Shown here in pieces: positions 41,690 to 52,496 of a DNA stretch of 64,000 bases. Source of the stretch: Diphasiastrum complanatum (Eukaryota; Streptophyta; Lycopodiopsida; Lycopodiales; Lycopodiaceae); contig CM055099.1 in NCBI GenBank assembly GCA_029204225.1, positions 42,774,597 to 42,838,596 of the forward strand. Reading direction: 5' to 3'. The notes beneath the pieces were generated by a model. The model saw nothing but the letters and a program-made list of their open reading frames with translations, had not been told where the DNA came from and did no database searches. Every line of letters begins with the position of its first letter. Within the stretch, counting starts at the first letter, position 1. The translations under genes and the position numbers were made by a program.

Positions 41690-42200
41690 ATTTGGATAGT
41701 AGAGGCGTTAGAAGACTTTGAAAAATTAAAAAAAAAACATTAATTTCAGCACCAATACTGCATTCTTCAGATTGGACGATTCAGTTTCATGTTCACACTG
41801 ATGCCTCGAAATATGCAATTGGATCAGTTTTGACGTAGCCAGGTGACTATAAGAAGGACTATCCAATACGATTTGCAAGTAGACAACTTACAGATCCGGA
41901 GAAGAACTATTCAACAACGAAACGTGAAGCGTTAGCTATGATATTTTTGGTACAAAAATTTCGTCATTACCTCATGGAAATGCACTTTGCATTGTATACG
42001 GATCACCAGCCGTTACTTTACTTGGTAAACAAGACGTGCAATACTGGGCGTATTGCAAGATGGTTACTATTAGTGACTGAATTTGACTTTCAAATTGTGG
42101 TTCGAAAGGGGAAGCAACATTATCTAGCCAACCACGTTCCGCGAATTGAATCCGCAACAATTAATACTGAGGTGGATGATGAATTACTAGACATTGTATT
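41690..42200 (+). pseudogene. Ty3 element G RNase H (RT domain absent)
   Basis: VEALEDFEKLKK (about 41697) is the last helix of RT; before it the whole palm and fingers (several hundred bases) are missing. RNase H follows: FHVHTDASKYAIGSVL with the first catalytic Asp (about 41790), a TAG near 41837, RFASRQLTDPEKNYSTTKRE with the Glu, then ALYTDHQPLLYLVN with the second Asp, and FQIVVRKGKQHYLANHVPR. It lies in the open frame continuing into 41938-42468. Confidence 0.75.
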
Positions 42201-43481
42201 ATTCTATGTAGAAGCAGTACTTGAGTGGGCAACGAATATTGTTGAGTACTTGATGCTAGGACAACTGAATGACTCTTTGACAAAAGTACAGAAGAGGCAA
42301 TTGATTCATAAAGCTCAACTTTATCAATTGATTGCAGGACAATTGTATCGTCATGGATCAGACAATATTCTACGTAGATGTGTTTTACCGCATGAGATAC
42401 CAAATTTGGTCATGTTTTCACATGATGACATGGGCGGAGGACACTTCTCTATAGATATTACTGTTTGAAAACTTTTGCAAACAAGTTGTTGGTGGCCTAC
42501 GCTTCATAAGGACACATTGAATTACATTCAAACATGTGATGTTTGCCAGCGAGCATGATGGCCTACTAGACAAAACTATGAAACCCTTACATCCGGTTTT
42601 ATTGCAAGTGCCATTTGAAAAATGGGGATTGGATTATATTGGTACTATTCATCCCGCTGCGCAAGGATCTCAGGCCCGATACATTATCGTAACAACTGAT
42701 TATATGACCAAGTGGGTTGAAGCCAAAGCTGTCAAAGTTGCTGATGTGAAATCTACGGCCAAGTTTCTCTATGAAAATATTATTATCAAATTTGGATGTC
42801 CGATCGAGATTGTCAATGACCAGGGTACACACTTTGTTAATCAAAAGATAAAGTATTTACTGGAAGATTTTTTTTGTTATACACAGATTTAGTACTCCTT
42901 ATTATTTCAGAGGGAATGGCCAAGCTGAATCTTCCAATAAGATCCTCTGCACTATTATGACGAAAACAGTTGAAGCGAGTCAATTTGATTGGGAACATAA
43001 ACTGCATGCAGCATTATGGGCATTCAGAATTGCTTACAAAAGTAGTACAAATCAAACACCCTTATGGTCAAGGTGTTGTCATGCCGATTGAATTTTTAAT
43101 ACCATTTTTACGCATAGCAACAATAGAATGGCTAAATGATGATAAGTCTTTACAACTACGTCATGAATGCACAAATTGTGTGAAACGAGATTGATGACAG
43201 TTCATGCGTTAGCAGTAGAGAAAGCCCGCCGTAAGGCATGGCATGATCATCGATTACACAAAAAGGATATGAAAGCAGGAGATCTCGCATTGATGTACAA
43301 AACCAAGCTGATCAAGAGAAAATTGAAGTTTACCGACGAAGGCCCGTATAAAGTGAAGGAAATCCTGAACTATGGAACAATGATTCTTGAGCACTTGGAC
43401 GGAAACCGGTTTGATACTCCTATGAATGGCAGCCAATTATGCAAGTTTTGGCAGCCCGCTCCGCCAGTTCAACAAACATGA
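42201..43481 (+). pseudogene. Ty3 element G integrase
   Basis: The His/Cys zinc domain is split by stops: HDDMGGGHF (about 42420) and TCDVCQRA (about 42530). The core reads PFEKWGLDYIGTIHP with the first Asp, YIIVTTDYMTKWVE, then IEIVNDQGTHFVN with the second Asp (about 42810). A frame break lies at about 42880, followed by YYFRGNGQAESSNK with the Glu (about 42905) and LHAALWAFRIAYKSSTNQTP. Another break at about 43060 is followed by a frame (43167-43481) with KDMKAGDLALMYK and FTDEGPYKVKEILNYGTMIL, the usual C-terminal DNA-binding fold. All three catalytic residues survive, in different frames. Confidence 0.75.
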
Positions 43482-43955
43482 TTCAAATGATTTTCTTTTT
43501 ATTTGTTTTCACTACTTAATTGTTAATTTCTTCTGGAAAAGACAGTGAAATTTTTTTTTGGAAAAGATTGATGAACAAAAGTCAGAAAAGTCATCAGAAT
43601 GAAAAAAGAGAAAGGAAAGTATTTTCAAAGAGATAATATTTGATGGAAAATGACTTTTCACAGTATTGAACAAGCCTGTAAATTTTCGTTTAAAACTGAT
43701 CAGCCAAACTAGTATTCTGTGTAATGGACCCTCCAAATTCACTTATAAGTTGGCTGAATTCGATTCATTCCTCACTTGTGCTAGCGAACCTTTGCCAATT
43801 TTTCCAGCGACCAAAGCCTTCAAAACTTTTTGTATTGTTTTTTGATAAACACTTGCGTCTATTACTTTCAGTTTCTGTTCTTTTTCATCATGTCTTCCAC
43901 AGATATGTCTCAGTCGTCGCATTACACTATCCATCGTGATGTCCCAATTGCAATG
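43482..43955 (+). other. 3' untranslated part of Ty3 element G
   Basis: AT-rich, no open frame of note. Includes one copy of the leader motif (GCGAACCTTTGCCAATTTT at about 43774). It ends CAATG at 43951-43955, where the I-type copia LTR begins. Confidence 0.5.
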
Positions 43956-45150
43956 TGTCGGAAAGTGGTATGCAGAAGATAGGTCTAGCTCGAAAAGAAA
44001 TGAATGAAAATAATTCGTGTGTCTAGAAAGAAAACCTTTCGTGCATGGCGGAATAAACTATCTTCATCTTTCCAATGCAGGACTATGCTTCAAACAAGAC
44101 AATAGTGATAGAAATCACGTTTGAACTTATAGTAACTAACTTTGAAATCGTCAATACTATAGTGATTACGTAGCCAAACAATTAAGCATAAAAAATTATC
44201 AGACAAATAATTAGTCGTGAATTGTTTGCGAATTAGTCACGAAGAAATACAGAAAGATACATTCTGAGATGAAACTGAGCGCAATAAAGAATAGTATTGA
44301 TTCAAAACAAAACAAAAGTAAATGAGTACAATAAGTTGTGGATTGAAGTCGTGTACTCTATGCTATTTCTGAGAGGCTGAAAATGAAAGTCTGAATTAAT
44401 ACGCAATGCTGATGAGCAGTAGCACAATAGCAATCTCTAAAACAACTGTAAGAAGTGACCTAGATTGCTCAAGAGTGTTCAAGCTCGTAGGCTCGAGAGA
44501 GAGAGAGAGCTAAGTATTCAAACGCTTCTAATAATTCTTATTTTCAATGAATTAATATGTATGAATAAAAACAACTATTTATACTAAAAAATTAGGTCGT
44601 CAATTGCGATCACCAGTTGGCTGGTGATCCGCTGGCATCCATCTGGTCCTTGTCATTGATTGTTGATAAGCAGTGAAATTGGCCGTAAACATTCTGTCTG
44701 CATAAATGAACCAAAGCTGTAGCTCTGCAAAAATGAACTAAACCAGCCACAGGCGACACTGTCGGGTTTTTTGCAAAAAAGCGAAAAAAGCGAAAAAAGC
44801 GAAGGTGTCCTTAAATCTCATTTAGGGTTGCCACACACTTTGCCACAGTCATTTTCTTAACATTTGAGGCTCTTTGGAAAAAGTGAAAAATGCGACACTG
44901 TGATTTTACACGAGATTTTTGTCAGGCGAAAAATGCGACATTGTCGTAAACTCCGTGTAATTCTGCAGACTGTGTAAAAACACTAATAATTTTGCAGATT
45001 GTGTAAAGGCGCGAGAAAATCTGCAAAACTGGATAAACAATGGATGAAGATGCCGATTAGACGATTGTTAAGAAAGAGAATAATCCAACACTCCCCCTTA
45101 ATCTGAATTCTTAAATGCCTTGACCTCACAGTAACTGCATCTTGCAGGTG
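43956..45150 (-). mobile_element. I-type copia 3' LTR and pol tail, truncated
   Basis: The LTR spans 43956-45090, starting TGTTGGATTATTCTC on the minus strand and ending CCGACA, next to the minus-strand polypurine tract TTAAGGGGGAG (45101-45091). About 60 bases of internal 3' sequence remain (to about 45150) before the DNA becomes the polypurine tract and 3' LTR of G. Related by length, ends and segments (AATAATTAGTCG, TGTTTGCGAATTAGTC) to the copia I LTR at 55819-56934. Only the left side has a clean end (flank CAATG). Confidence 0.65.
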
Positions 45151-45159
45151 TTGTGGGAC

Positions 45160-45884
45160 CGCCACCAGTTTTGGTGGGGGATATATTTGAGGGTTTGCGG
45201 ATCCCAAGGCAACCCTAACCCTAGTTAATAAGTGAGAGAGATTTGGCACCCTACATGTGTAAGTCCAACCCGATGATCACATAGTTATTTGATAATTAGA
45301 AAGTCAATAAAAGGACTTTAGCTCTTTTTGTGGGACTTTTAATGTTGCAGGGCCTAAATGTCAAGTTAGTGAATAAAGTTGGGTTTCCCTCCAATTTGGA
45401 TGGTTCCCACTCTTTTTTAAATTTGAATAACTAGGGAGGCAAAAATGGACCAATAGGATTCAGAGGCCAAGGTCCTCCTCTCTATTATAAAAAGGGACCA
45501 ACTCAAGTTTCCTACACATGGACATATCTTCATTTCAATAAAGCAGATTGGTTCTCTTGTGAAATGGATTTATGAATGTCCTTGCTCTCTATCACTTTTC
45601 CTCCATCTCTTATGCTTTTTATTGTGTTTGCTAGTTGTTGGATCTAATTGTTATTGGGATTGCATGTTTTTATACTTTTTATGAGAGATAAAGGGAGAGA
45701 GAGAAAGGATCTAGTGTTAATGGATGTAGTGTTAATGCTTAGGCTTAATGGATGTTAGAATTAGATGTGAATCTTCCATTCGTGCTGAAATCTGAACTAT
45801 GCTATCACTCTCATGGGAACGAATCTACTTGTGACAACTAACTTCATCTCCTCGATGCTAGATTGATTAGATCTGATGTCTACA
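45160..45884 (+). mobile_element. Ty3 element G 3' LTR (with polypurine tract)
   Basis: TTTTGGTGGGGG at about 45170 is the likely polypurine tract. The LTR runs from about 45185 (eroded start TATTTGAGGGTTTGC) to CTACA at 45884. It matches the 5' LTR except for the missing MITE (370 bases), a short gap at about 45707, and a 35-base deletion just before its end. Confidence 0.7.
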
Positions 45885-47012
45885 ATTGTTGTAAAATATC
45901 CATGAGCACTTAATCAACAATTTTAAAGCACACAAAATGAAGCTAGTACACATACACCAAAATATAAATAGGATGCCATCTCTTGGTTACTTTTCGTGCA
46001 ATGTGGGGTGCCAAATATACACGCCATCTTGTTTGATAAGCGGTGGTATTTTGCCAACCGTTAGGCCTAGGTATTTCGTTAGGCAGTTCCAACAGCGGAT
46101 GTGACTAAGCTGACCCCTAACCGAGGTGATGTATTTCAACCACGCATGGTGGATGGCCTGCTTTTCTATTTCAAAGAGGTCGGGTCATTGACTTAATCAA
46201 AAATCGATTTATTGCCAAATACAACATCAAGTGTGACTTTGCAAACTAAACACCATATACTTAGAACTTTCAACTATCGATAATTATGAGCTTAATATGC
46301 GGAAATACAATTAGCATGCTACTTAACATGACCATCATTAGAAAAACTCATAACAATGCTAATTGAACCGTAGTCAAGGTAATCTCAAGATGGTGCTAGG
46401 TTAGTCATGCCGATGACTTAAGAGTAATAAAAAATCGTGTTTTGAAGAGGAACCAAGAGGCGTACCTCATGTAAAGAAAGGAAAATGGGTGCCTAGAAGA
46501 CCGCCAAATCATGAGTTTACGGCTCACCAATAAGTCAGGCAGCCCTACCTCCACAAGATGGCTATTTTTCACAATCAGCCATCGAGGTAATTTTTTTAGC
46601 TGCAGCTTTGATATGAAGATCCAACGACAGTCAAGTTCTTTGGAATGAAATGAGGGTCAAGTGCTCTAGATTGAGCAATCATTGAGAGCAAAGGTGAGGC
46701 ATCTGAGCGCAGTTCTGATTGTAGCTTTAGAATGAGCTCTGGAATGATGCGTTAATAGCAGAAATTAGCTGCGTGAAGTAGTGATCAAGTAGTAGTAGAT
46801 GCTATGCAAACATTGAAATGGGTCATCTGATCACAATGCAGCTCTGGGATGATGCTTCAATAGCAATAGTTGTAGTCAATTCATTGTTTGAAACTAAGTG
46901 TATTGCAGGAGGGGTAGAAAAAGCATGGGTTACTCGTCGTGCATCCCCTCCTCCCCATTGGCGCAGAAAAATACAGCAGTTGGGATGATCCATCCATAAA
47001 TCTGATCACCAT
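45885..47012. other. Intergenic, nothing recognised
   Basis: 1.1 kb with short frames only. TTGATGATGC-like and ATGATGCTTCAATAGCA-type segments repeat loosely at about 46744 and 46850. No LTR, primer site or protein signature. Confidence 0.4.
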
Positions 47013-47275
47013 TGTTAGAAATCAATGCTAAACTTCATTGTTACTATTTACGAGGTACATTAATGTTGACAGCTGTGACCAGCTGTCATTAGCCGTAGGG
47101 TAGCCTATTAGTCTACTTGTAGGTCTTCTCTCTCTATCAGGGGTTCAAGGTTTATTTGTACATTTGACATTGAGTATGATATAGAGTGATAGTGTGATTG
47201 TGTGTGTTCTTCTTCTGCCTTCTTGTGGTGAATGTTTATGGTGAATGCTTGATGTTGCATATCTGATTGTTGACA
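47013..47275 (+). mobile_element. Copia H 5' LTR
   Basis: TGTTAGAAATCAATGC to GATTGTTGACA, 263 bases. It is followed directly by the primer site TGGTGTTAGAGCAGC (47276-47290), a variant of the initiator Met-tRNA site. Confidence 0.85.
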
Positions 47276-48245
47276 TGGTGTTAGAGCAGCGATAGTCCTG
47301 CATGCTTGATCAGTGGACATAGCTTGTCGTAGGCTCTACAATGAAGTGAGAAAGTCCTTCACGGGAGATGAAAGCTTGGAGAGACAAAAACGGCTGGAAG
47401 AAATTCTTCTTTGGTGTATTTTGTAGGTTTGGAGATCAGAATCATTAGCGGGAAACGAAGACACAATCTCGGAGGCATCAGAAAGGCCTGGGCAACATCA
47501 GACAGATTGAAAATCTGTTGAGTGGGGAGATTTTTATAACACTTCCTAGTTGTTGTGAAAAGCACAATCTCGGAGGCATAAAAAAAGGCCAGGGTAGTAT
47601 CAGACAGATTGAAAATCTGTTGAGTGGGAGAGATTTTTACTATACTTCTGAGTTGTTGTGGAAAGTGTTATGTGTGTGAGACTAGGTTTGCCAAAAAATC
47701 TCTCATTTGTCTGTTTGCAGAACCGCAAATCACACTAGACAGTGTCTTGTACTACCATTCAAAGTTAGGAGGCTTCATACTTCTCACATTACCGATCTCG
47801 ATCTTTTGAATGATCACACATTTTGAAATCTTTGCAAAGAGGAGGCGGCGTAGCCGCGGCGCTGAAGTGGAAAATCTAGAATATTCCCTTTGAAAGTTCT
47901 AATATTCTCTCTACTTTTCATCTTTTCCGTAGCTATATCGGATCGACGCGCCGAAGGTAGAAAAAATCCTAAACAATCGTACATCCGCGCGTCGTACAGA
48001 TATACCACATCCATACCAATATCGGATCCACGCGTCAAAAGTACAGAAAATAATGAGCAGTCGTACATCCGTGTGTCATACCGAAATTGTATACTCGTAC
48101 CAATATCAGATCCCCGCGCGTGAGCTAAAGAGAATCTCGAGCAGTCGTGCACCCGCGCGTCGTACCGATATCAGGTGTCCAACCAAAAAAAAATTACAGT
48201 TTTGTGGTGTGATAAATTTTGTGATCTAGACTCATCTATCCAGTA
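47276..48245 (+). other. Copia H leader with tandem repeats
   Basis: 970-base leader, long for copia. It contains a 101-base tandem repeat (CACAATCTCGGAGGCAT at 47462 and 47563) with the inner inverted pair CAGATTGAAAATCTG in each copy. It also contains three copies of an 83-base unit (47937-48175). Neither is translated in the gag frame. Confidence 0.7.
47937..48175. repeat. Three-copy 83-bp repeat in the H leader
   Basis: Units start at TATCGGATC (about 47937), TATCGGATC (about 48020) and TATCAGATC (about 48103), and each contains CAGTCGTACATCCG(C/T)G(C/T)GTC or a variant. On the minus strand they form one open frame (48152-47814) that translates into three similar 28-residue units with the core RMYDC and RGSDIG. 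I see no family for it; probably only a by-product of the repeat length. Confidence 0.7.
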
Positions 48246-49130
48246 ATGGCAACTCTAGGCGAGAGTGTCCTTAATGAGTCAAGCAAATTGGATGGTGTCG
48301 ACAACTATGCAGTTTGGAAATTCAAACTGAAGAACATTTTGATGGAAAAGGAGCTATGGGAGATCATGACAGGTGAAGAGACAAGACCAGTGATTGAAGA
48401 AGATCAGCGGACATTTGATAGGAGAAAACGAAAGGCTCAGAATGTCATCAACCTATCAGTTAGAAATGCAATTATTCCCTATATTTCAGATTTAGAAGGA
48501 CCAAAAGAAGCATGGGATACATTGAAGGCATTATTTGAAACGACAAATACATCTCAAATACTGTTTCTGAAGACGAAGTTGCATACATTGCGGATGGATG
48601 ATGGTGCAACTATTGCCGATCACATACTAAAGACCAAAGAGATCCGTGACCAATTAGCAGCAGTTGGAGAGCGAGTACAAGATTGTGAGGTCGTGCAATT
48701 GACATTGAATAGTCTGAGTGAGTCACATCAGATGTTTGTGATGAGTATAGCCACAACAGAAAATCTTCCAACCTATTAAGAACTAGGTGGATTGCTTTTG
48801 CAAGAAGAGCAACGTCAAGAGAATTTGAATCATCGTAACATGAGCTATGATCAAGCTCTTGCAGTTAGAGGATGAGGTGGAAGATTTAGCCGTGGAAGGT
48901 ATCAATCGAGAGGAGAAAACTCAAGCCAAGGATCATCTTAACAATTTCATGAGCAAGTCAATGATAGTCCGAATCGTGGAAATTGAAATCAAGGTTGAGG
49001 TCAAGGACACAACTATTCAAGACAAAATAAACCTGGAAATTGTAGGTACTGCAACAAACCTGGCCACTGAAGCGTGAATGCTTCAAGAAACAGAAGGAGA
49101 TGGAACAAAGAAAAGACAAATGGCAAGCGA
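48246..49130 (+). pseudogene. Copia H gag
   Basis: ATG at 48246 starts MATLGESVLNESSKLDGVDN, with the copia gag signature YAVWKFKLKNILMEKELWEI and then KEAWDTLKALFETTNTSQIL and VQLTLNSLSESHQMFVMSIA. A TAA at 48777 ends the first frame within LPTY, where functional relatives continue into the linker. The linker and zinc knuckle are still readable at about 48780-49110, ending CRYCNKPGH and then a frame break before the last Cys. Polar, acidic residues follow. One stop and two frameshifts inactivate it. Confidence 0.8.
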
Positions 49131-50760
49131 AAAATTATGCTGATCAACATCAATTTGATGACTATTATTATGAAGATAATACCCTGGTCAACATGAATAC
49201 GATGATGATCAATATGAAGATGATATAGGTGAGAGTTCAAAATTGTTCATTACAACATTAATGACAAGTGATGAAGCCAAGGATACCTGGTACATTGATA
49301 GTGGTGCATCCAAGCACATGACTTCAAGGAAAGAGTGGTTTTTTGAACTCAAGAAAACTGACAATGGTGATGAAGTTGGACAAGCTGATGGCAAATTGAT
49401 ATCTGTTAAAGAAGTTGGAGTGGTACCAGTGAAGTTAGCTAGTGGAAAGATGAAGTAGATAAGCAATGTGCAATATGTATCTGGCTTAGCTAACAATCTC
49501 TATCTGTTGGGACGATGGCTGATCAACAACTCAAGGTTGAGTTTGACAATGGCAAATGTCTTGTCAAAGACATCAAGAATCACTACAAAGTGATTGCTAT
49601 AGGAGCTAGAGTCAACGAGAATCGACTCTACAAATTGAATGCGAGATCTTTTACTCAAGCTATGGTAAGCACTGTTGATAGTCGAAGTGACCTTTGGCAT
49701 CAAAGCTTTGGTCATATTAGGGCTCAAAGCTTGCAAATCCTTAAAAGAGGTAATCTAGTTGTTGGATTGCCTGATATCTCTTTTGAAGGAAAAATTTGTG
49801 AGGGTTATATATTGGGAAAACAACATAGAGAGAGATTTTCCAAAGATGGAGCAAGAAGAGCCAATGGCATTCTTGATCTTTTTCATAGTGATCTGTGTGG
49901 ACCAATACAAACTAGGTCCATTAGTGGTTGTTACTATTTCATCACATTTATTGATGACTATAGTAGACATATCTGGATTTATTTCATAAGCAAAAAATCT
50001 GATGCTTTTGTCAAGTTTAGAGAGTTAAAGACTCTAGTTGAAAAACAAACATAATGTTATATTAAGACCCTCAGATCAGATGGTGGCGGTGAGTAATTTT
50101 CAATAGAGTTTATAAATTTTTGCAATGATCAGGGGATTAAGAGACAAACCACTACACCCTATTCACCACAACAAAACGGAGTTGCAGAACGAAAAAACCG
50201 ATCCATTGTGGAGATGGCTAGGGCAATGCTTAAGAGCAAGCGTTTGCCAAATACCTTTTGGATAAAAGCATGCAATACAACTACTCATATCTTGAATCGG
50301 TGTCCTACGAAGTCTGTGGAGGGTAAGATACCTTACGAAGCTTTTACTGGAAAGAAACCTAATATTTCTCATTTACGAGTATTTGGTTGTGATGCTTATG
50401 CTCATGTGTCTGATGAAAAATGAAAGAAACTGGATGCAAAGGCTGTTAAGTGTATTTTCCTTGGATATGATGAAAGAGCCAAGGCATACAGGATGTACGA
50501 CACATATGCACAAAAGATTGTGATTTCTAGAGATGCTACTTTTGATGAGATGGGTCAAAATGACCAAATAAAATTGACAATTGATCACTTTGACGATAAA
50601 GTTGAAGTGCAAGTGAAGGAAGAAGTTGGTGTTGATATGGAAGAGCCAATGGAAAAAGACAGGGCTAATAATGAGATTCCTAGGAGAGTGCCTAAGTGGT
50701 ACTTGTCAGTAACAAGTGATGCTAATAAAGGAGATACTCCCGAATCAAGTGAGTAGGGAG
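49131..50760 (+). pseudogene. Copia H protease and integrase
   Basis: The protease active site is TWYIDSGASKHMTSRKEW (about 49290). An in-frame TAG follows at 49456. Integrase: the zinc-domain His in LWHQSFGHIRAQ (about 49690), with the first Cys changed (EGYILGKQHRERF, where C-x2-C is expected). The first Asp is in FHSDLCGPIQT, then FITFIDDYSRHIWIYF, the second Asp in LRSDGGGE followed by TAA at about 50094, and the Glu in PQQNGVAERKNRS (about 50170). The tail PYEAFTGKKPNISHLRVFGC is open until the stop at 50421, and SRDATFDE closes the domain. The loss of the zinc Cys pair, in addition to the stops, shows decay. Confidence 0.8.
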
Positions 50761-51876
50761 AGCTTAGAAGATCAAGTAGAAATCGAAAACCTCCTGCAAG
50801 ATTAGAGATGAATCTAGCCCTAATGGGTTCTGTGCTCAAGGCTCAAGAACCAATAACTTTTGATAAAACAAAGGAGCACAAGGAGTGGCATGAAGCTATG
50901 GAAACAGAAATGGAAGCTATATCAAAAAATAGGACATGGAACTTGGTTGAGATACCTGATGGTAAGACGCCTATCACTTGTAAATGGATATACAAGATCA
51001 AATATGGAGCTGATGGGCAGCTCAACAAGTACAAAGCATGGTTGGTTGCGAGAGGATTTGAGCAGCATGAAGGTATTGATTTTGAGGAAACCTTTACACC
51101 AGTACCTAAGATGGTAACTATACGTTCTATCATTGCTATTTCTGCTTTCTATGGTTGGAAGATCCAACAAATGGACGTTAAATATGCTTTTCTTAATGGA
51201 ATGCTGGATGAAGAGGTGTACCTAGTACAACCTCGAGGATTTGTTGAGCCAGGGAGAGCATCTCATTTGTAAGCTCAACAAAGCCATTTATGGATTGAAG
51301 CAAGCACCACGAGCATGGTACTCTTGCATTGATGAACACTTCAAGCAAAGGGGAATGGTAAAGAGTGATATTGATCCTAATCTTAACATTCTAAGGCAAG
51401 ATTCGGATATAGTGTTCATTGCGTTGTACGTGGATGATTTGATTATTACAGGAAGTAATGAGAGCTTAATTGATGAAATAAAATCAAATCTTTCCAATGC
51501 TTTTGACATGAGTGATCTAGGATTGATGCACTATTGTCTTGGCATTGAAGTATGGCAAAAGGAAGACATGGTCTTTCTTACACAAAGCAAATATGCACGA
51601 GATTTGCTTTATAAGTTCAATATGAAGGATTGTAAGCCTTTGAGAACACTTATGGATGTCAACATGAAGCTTACTGCATATGATGAATCTGAGAAAGTGG
51701 ATGCTTATTTGTATAGACAGCTAGTGGGTAGTTTAATTTATTTGACACACACACGACCTGATATTTCTTATGCTGTTGGTGTTGTTAGTCAATTTATGCA
51801 AGATCCTAGTCAAGCACATTGGAAGTCTGCTAAACGTATTCTCAGATACATTCAAGGGACATTGATTTTGGTTTGA
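50761..51876 (+). pseudogene. Copia H reverse transcriptase
   Basis: The RT opens with EHKEWHEAMETEMEAISKNR, TWNLVEIPDGKTPITCKWIY, HEGIDFEETFTPVPKMVTIR and MDVKYAFLNGMLDEEVYLVQ. A one-base shift at about 51255 separates this (50808-51272) from LICKLNKAIYGLKQAPRAWY and the active site ALYVDDLIITGSNES at about 51430 (frame 51241-51876). The connection domain LVGSLIYLTHTRPDISYAVG and HWKSAKRILRYIQGT follow before another frame break at 51870. Apart from these shifts the domain is complete, with its catalytic Asp residues. Confidence 0.85.
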
Positions 51877-52388
51877 AGTATGATCAGCCTGAAGTGCCAA
51901 TGTTGGTAAGTTATACAGATGCCGATTGGGCAGGTAATATTGATGATAGAAGATCTACCAATGGTCATACATTCAATTATGGTACAACTACAATTTTATG
52001 GAGCAGCAAAAAGCAACCTACAGTAGCCTTATCATCGACGGAAGCTGAATATTGAGCACTCAACAATGCTACACAAGAAGCGGTATGGTTACAAAGATTG
52101 CTTGTGGATTTAGGTCAACCACAGGTGGATGCGACTACTATATCTTGCGATAATCAAAGTTGCATTCACCTTGCCAAAACTCCAGTTTTAGATGCTCAAA
52201 CCAAGCACATCGAAATATACTACCATTTTGTTCGAGAGAAAATTTTTGATGGAGCCATTGATCTTGTTTTTTGTAAATCTGAAGACCAAATGGCAGATAT
52301 TTTTACTAAGTCATTAGGTAGATGTAAATTTAAGAGGTTTCGTACTCTATTAGGAATAGAAGAATGTAATTTTATCATTGAGAGAGAG
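51877..52388 (+). pseudogene. Copia H RNase H and pol end
   Basis: VSYTDADWAGNIDDRRSTNG with the first catalytic Asp, ILWSSKKQPTVALSSTEAEY with the Glu, then a TGA at 52053 in place of the next codon. The frame continues TQEAVWLQRLLVDLGQ, ISCDNQSCIHLAK, KHIEIYYHFVREKIFDGAID and MADIFTKSLGRCKFKRFRTL to the stop at 52392. The polypurine-rich sequence GAGAGAGAG (52380-52388) is next to the 3' LTR. One stop is the only damage in this part. Confidence 0.8.
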
Positions 52389-52496
52389 TGTTAGAAATCA
52401 ATGATAAACTTCATTGTTAATGTTTAGGAGGTACATTAATGTTGACAGTTGTGACCAGCTGTCATTAGCCGTAGGGTAGCCTATTAGTCTACTCGT
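52389..52496 (+). mobile_element. Copia H 3' LTR, truncated
   Basis: The first 108 bases of the LTR (TGTTAGAAATCAATGATAAA onward), matching 47013-47118 with a few substitutions. After CTACTCGT the match to the 5' LTR stops and unrelated pyrimidine-rich DNA begins. Confidence 0.8.

Larger units (their letters stand above)
47013..52496 (+). mobile_element. Copia element H, nearly complete, 3' LTR truncated
   Basis: Plus-strand Ty1/copia with a short 263-base 5' LTR, primer site, long leader with two tandem repeats, gag, protease, integrase, RT and RNase H in the canonical order, and 108 bases of the 3' LTR. The coding region has single-base stops and several frameshifts but few large losses. 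It is probably one of the younger inserts, although the truncated LTR prevents a good comparison. Confidence 0.85.
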
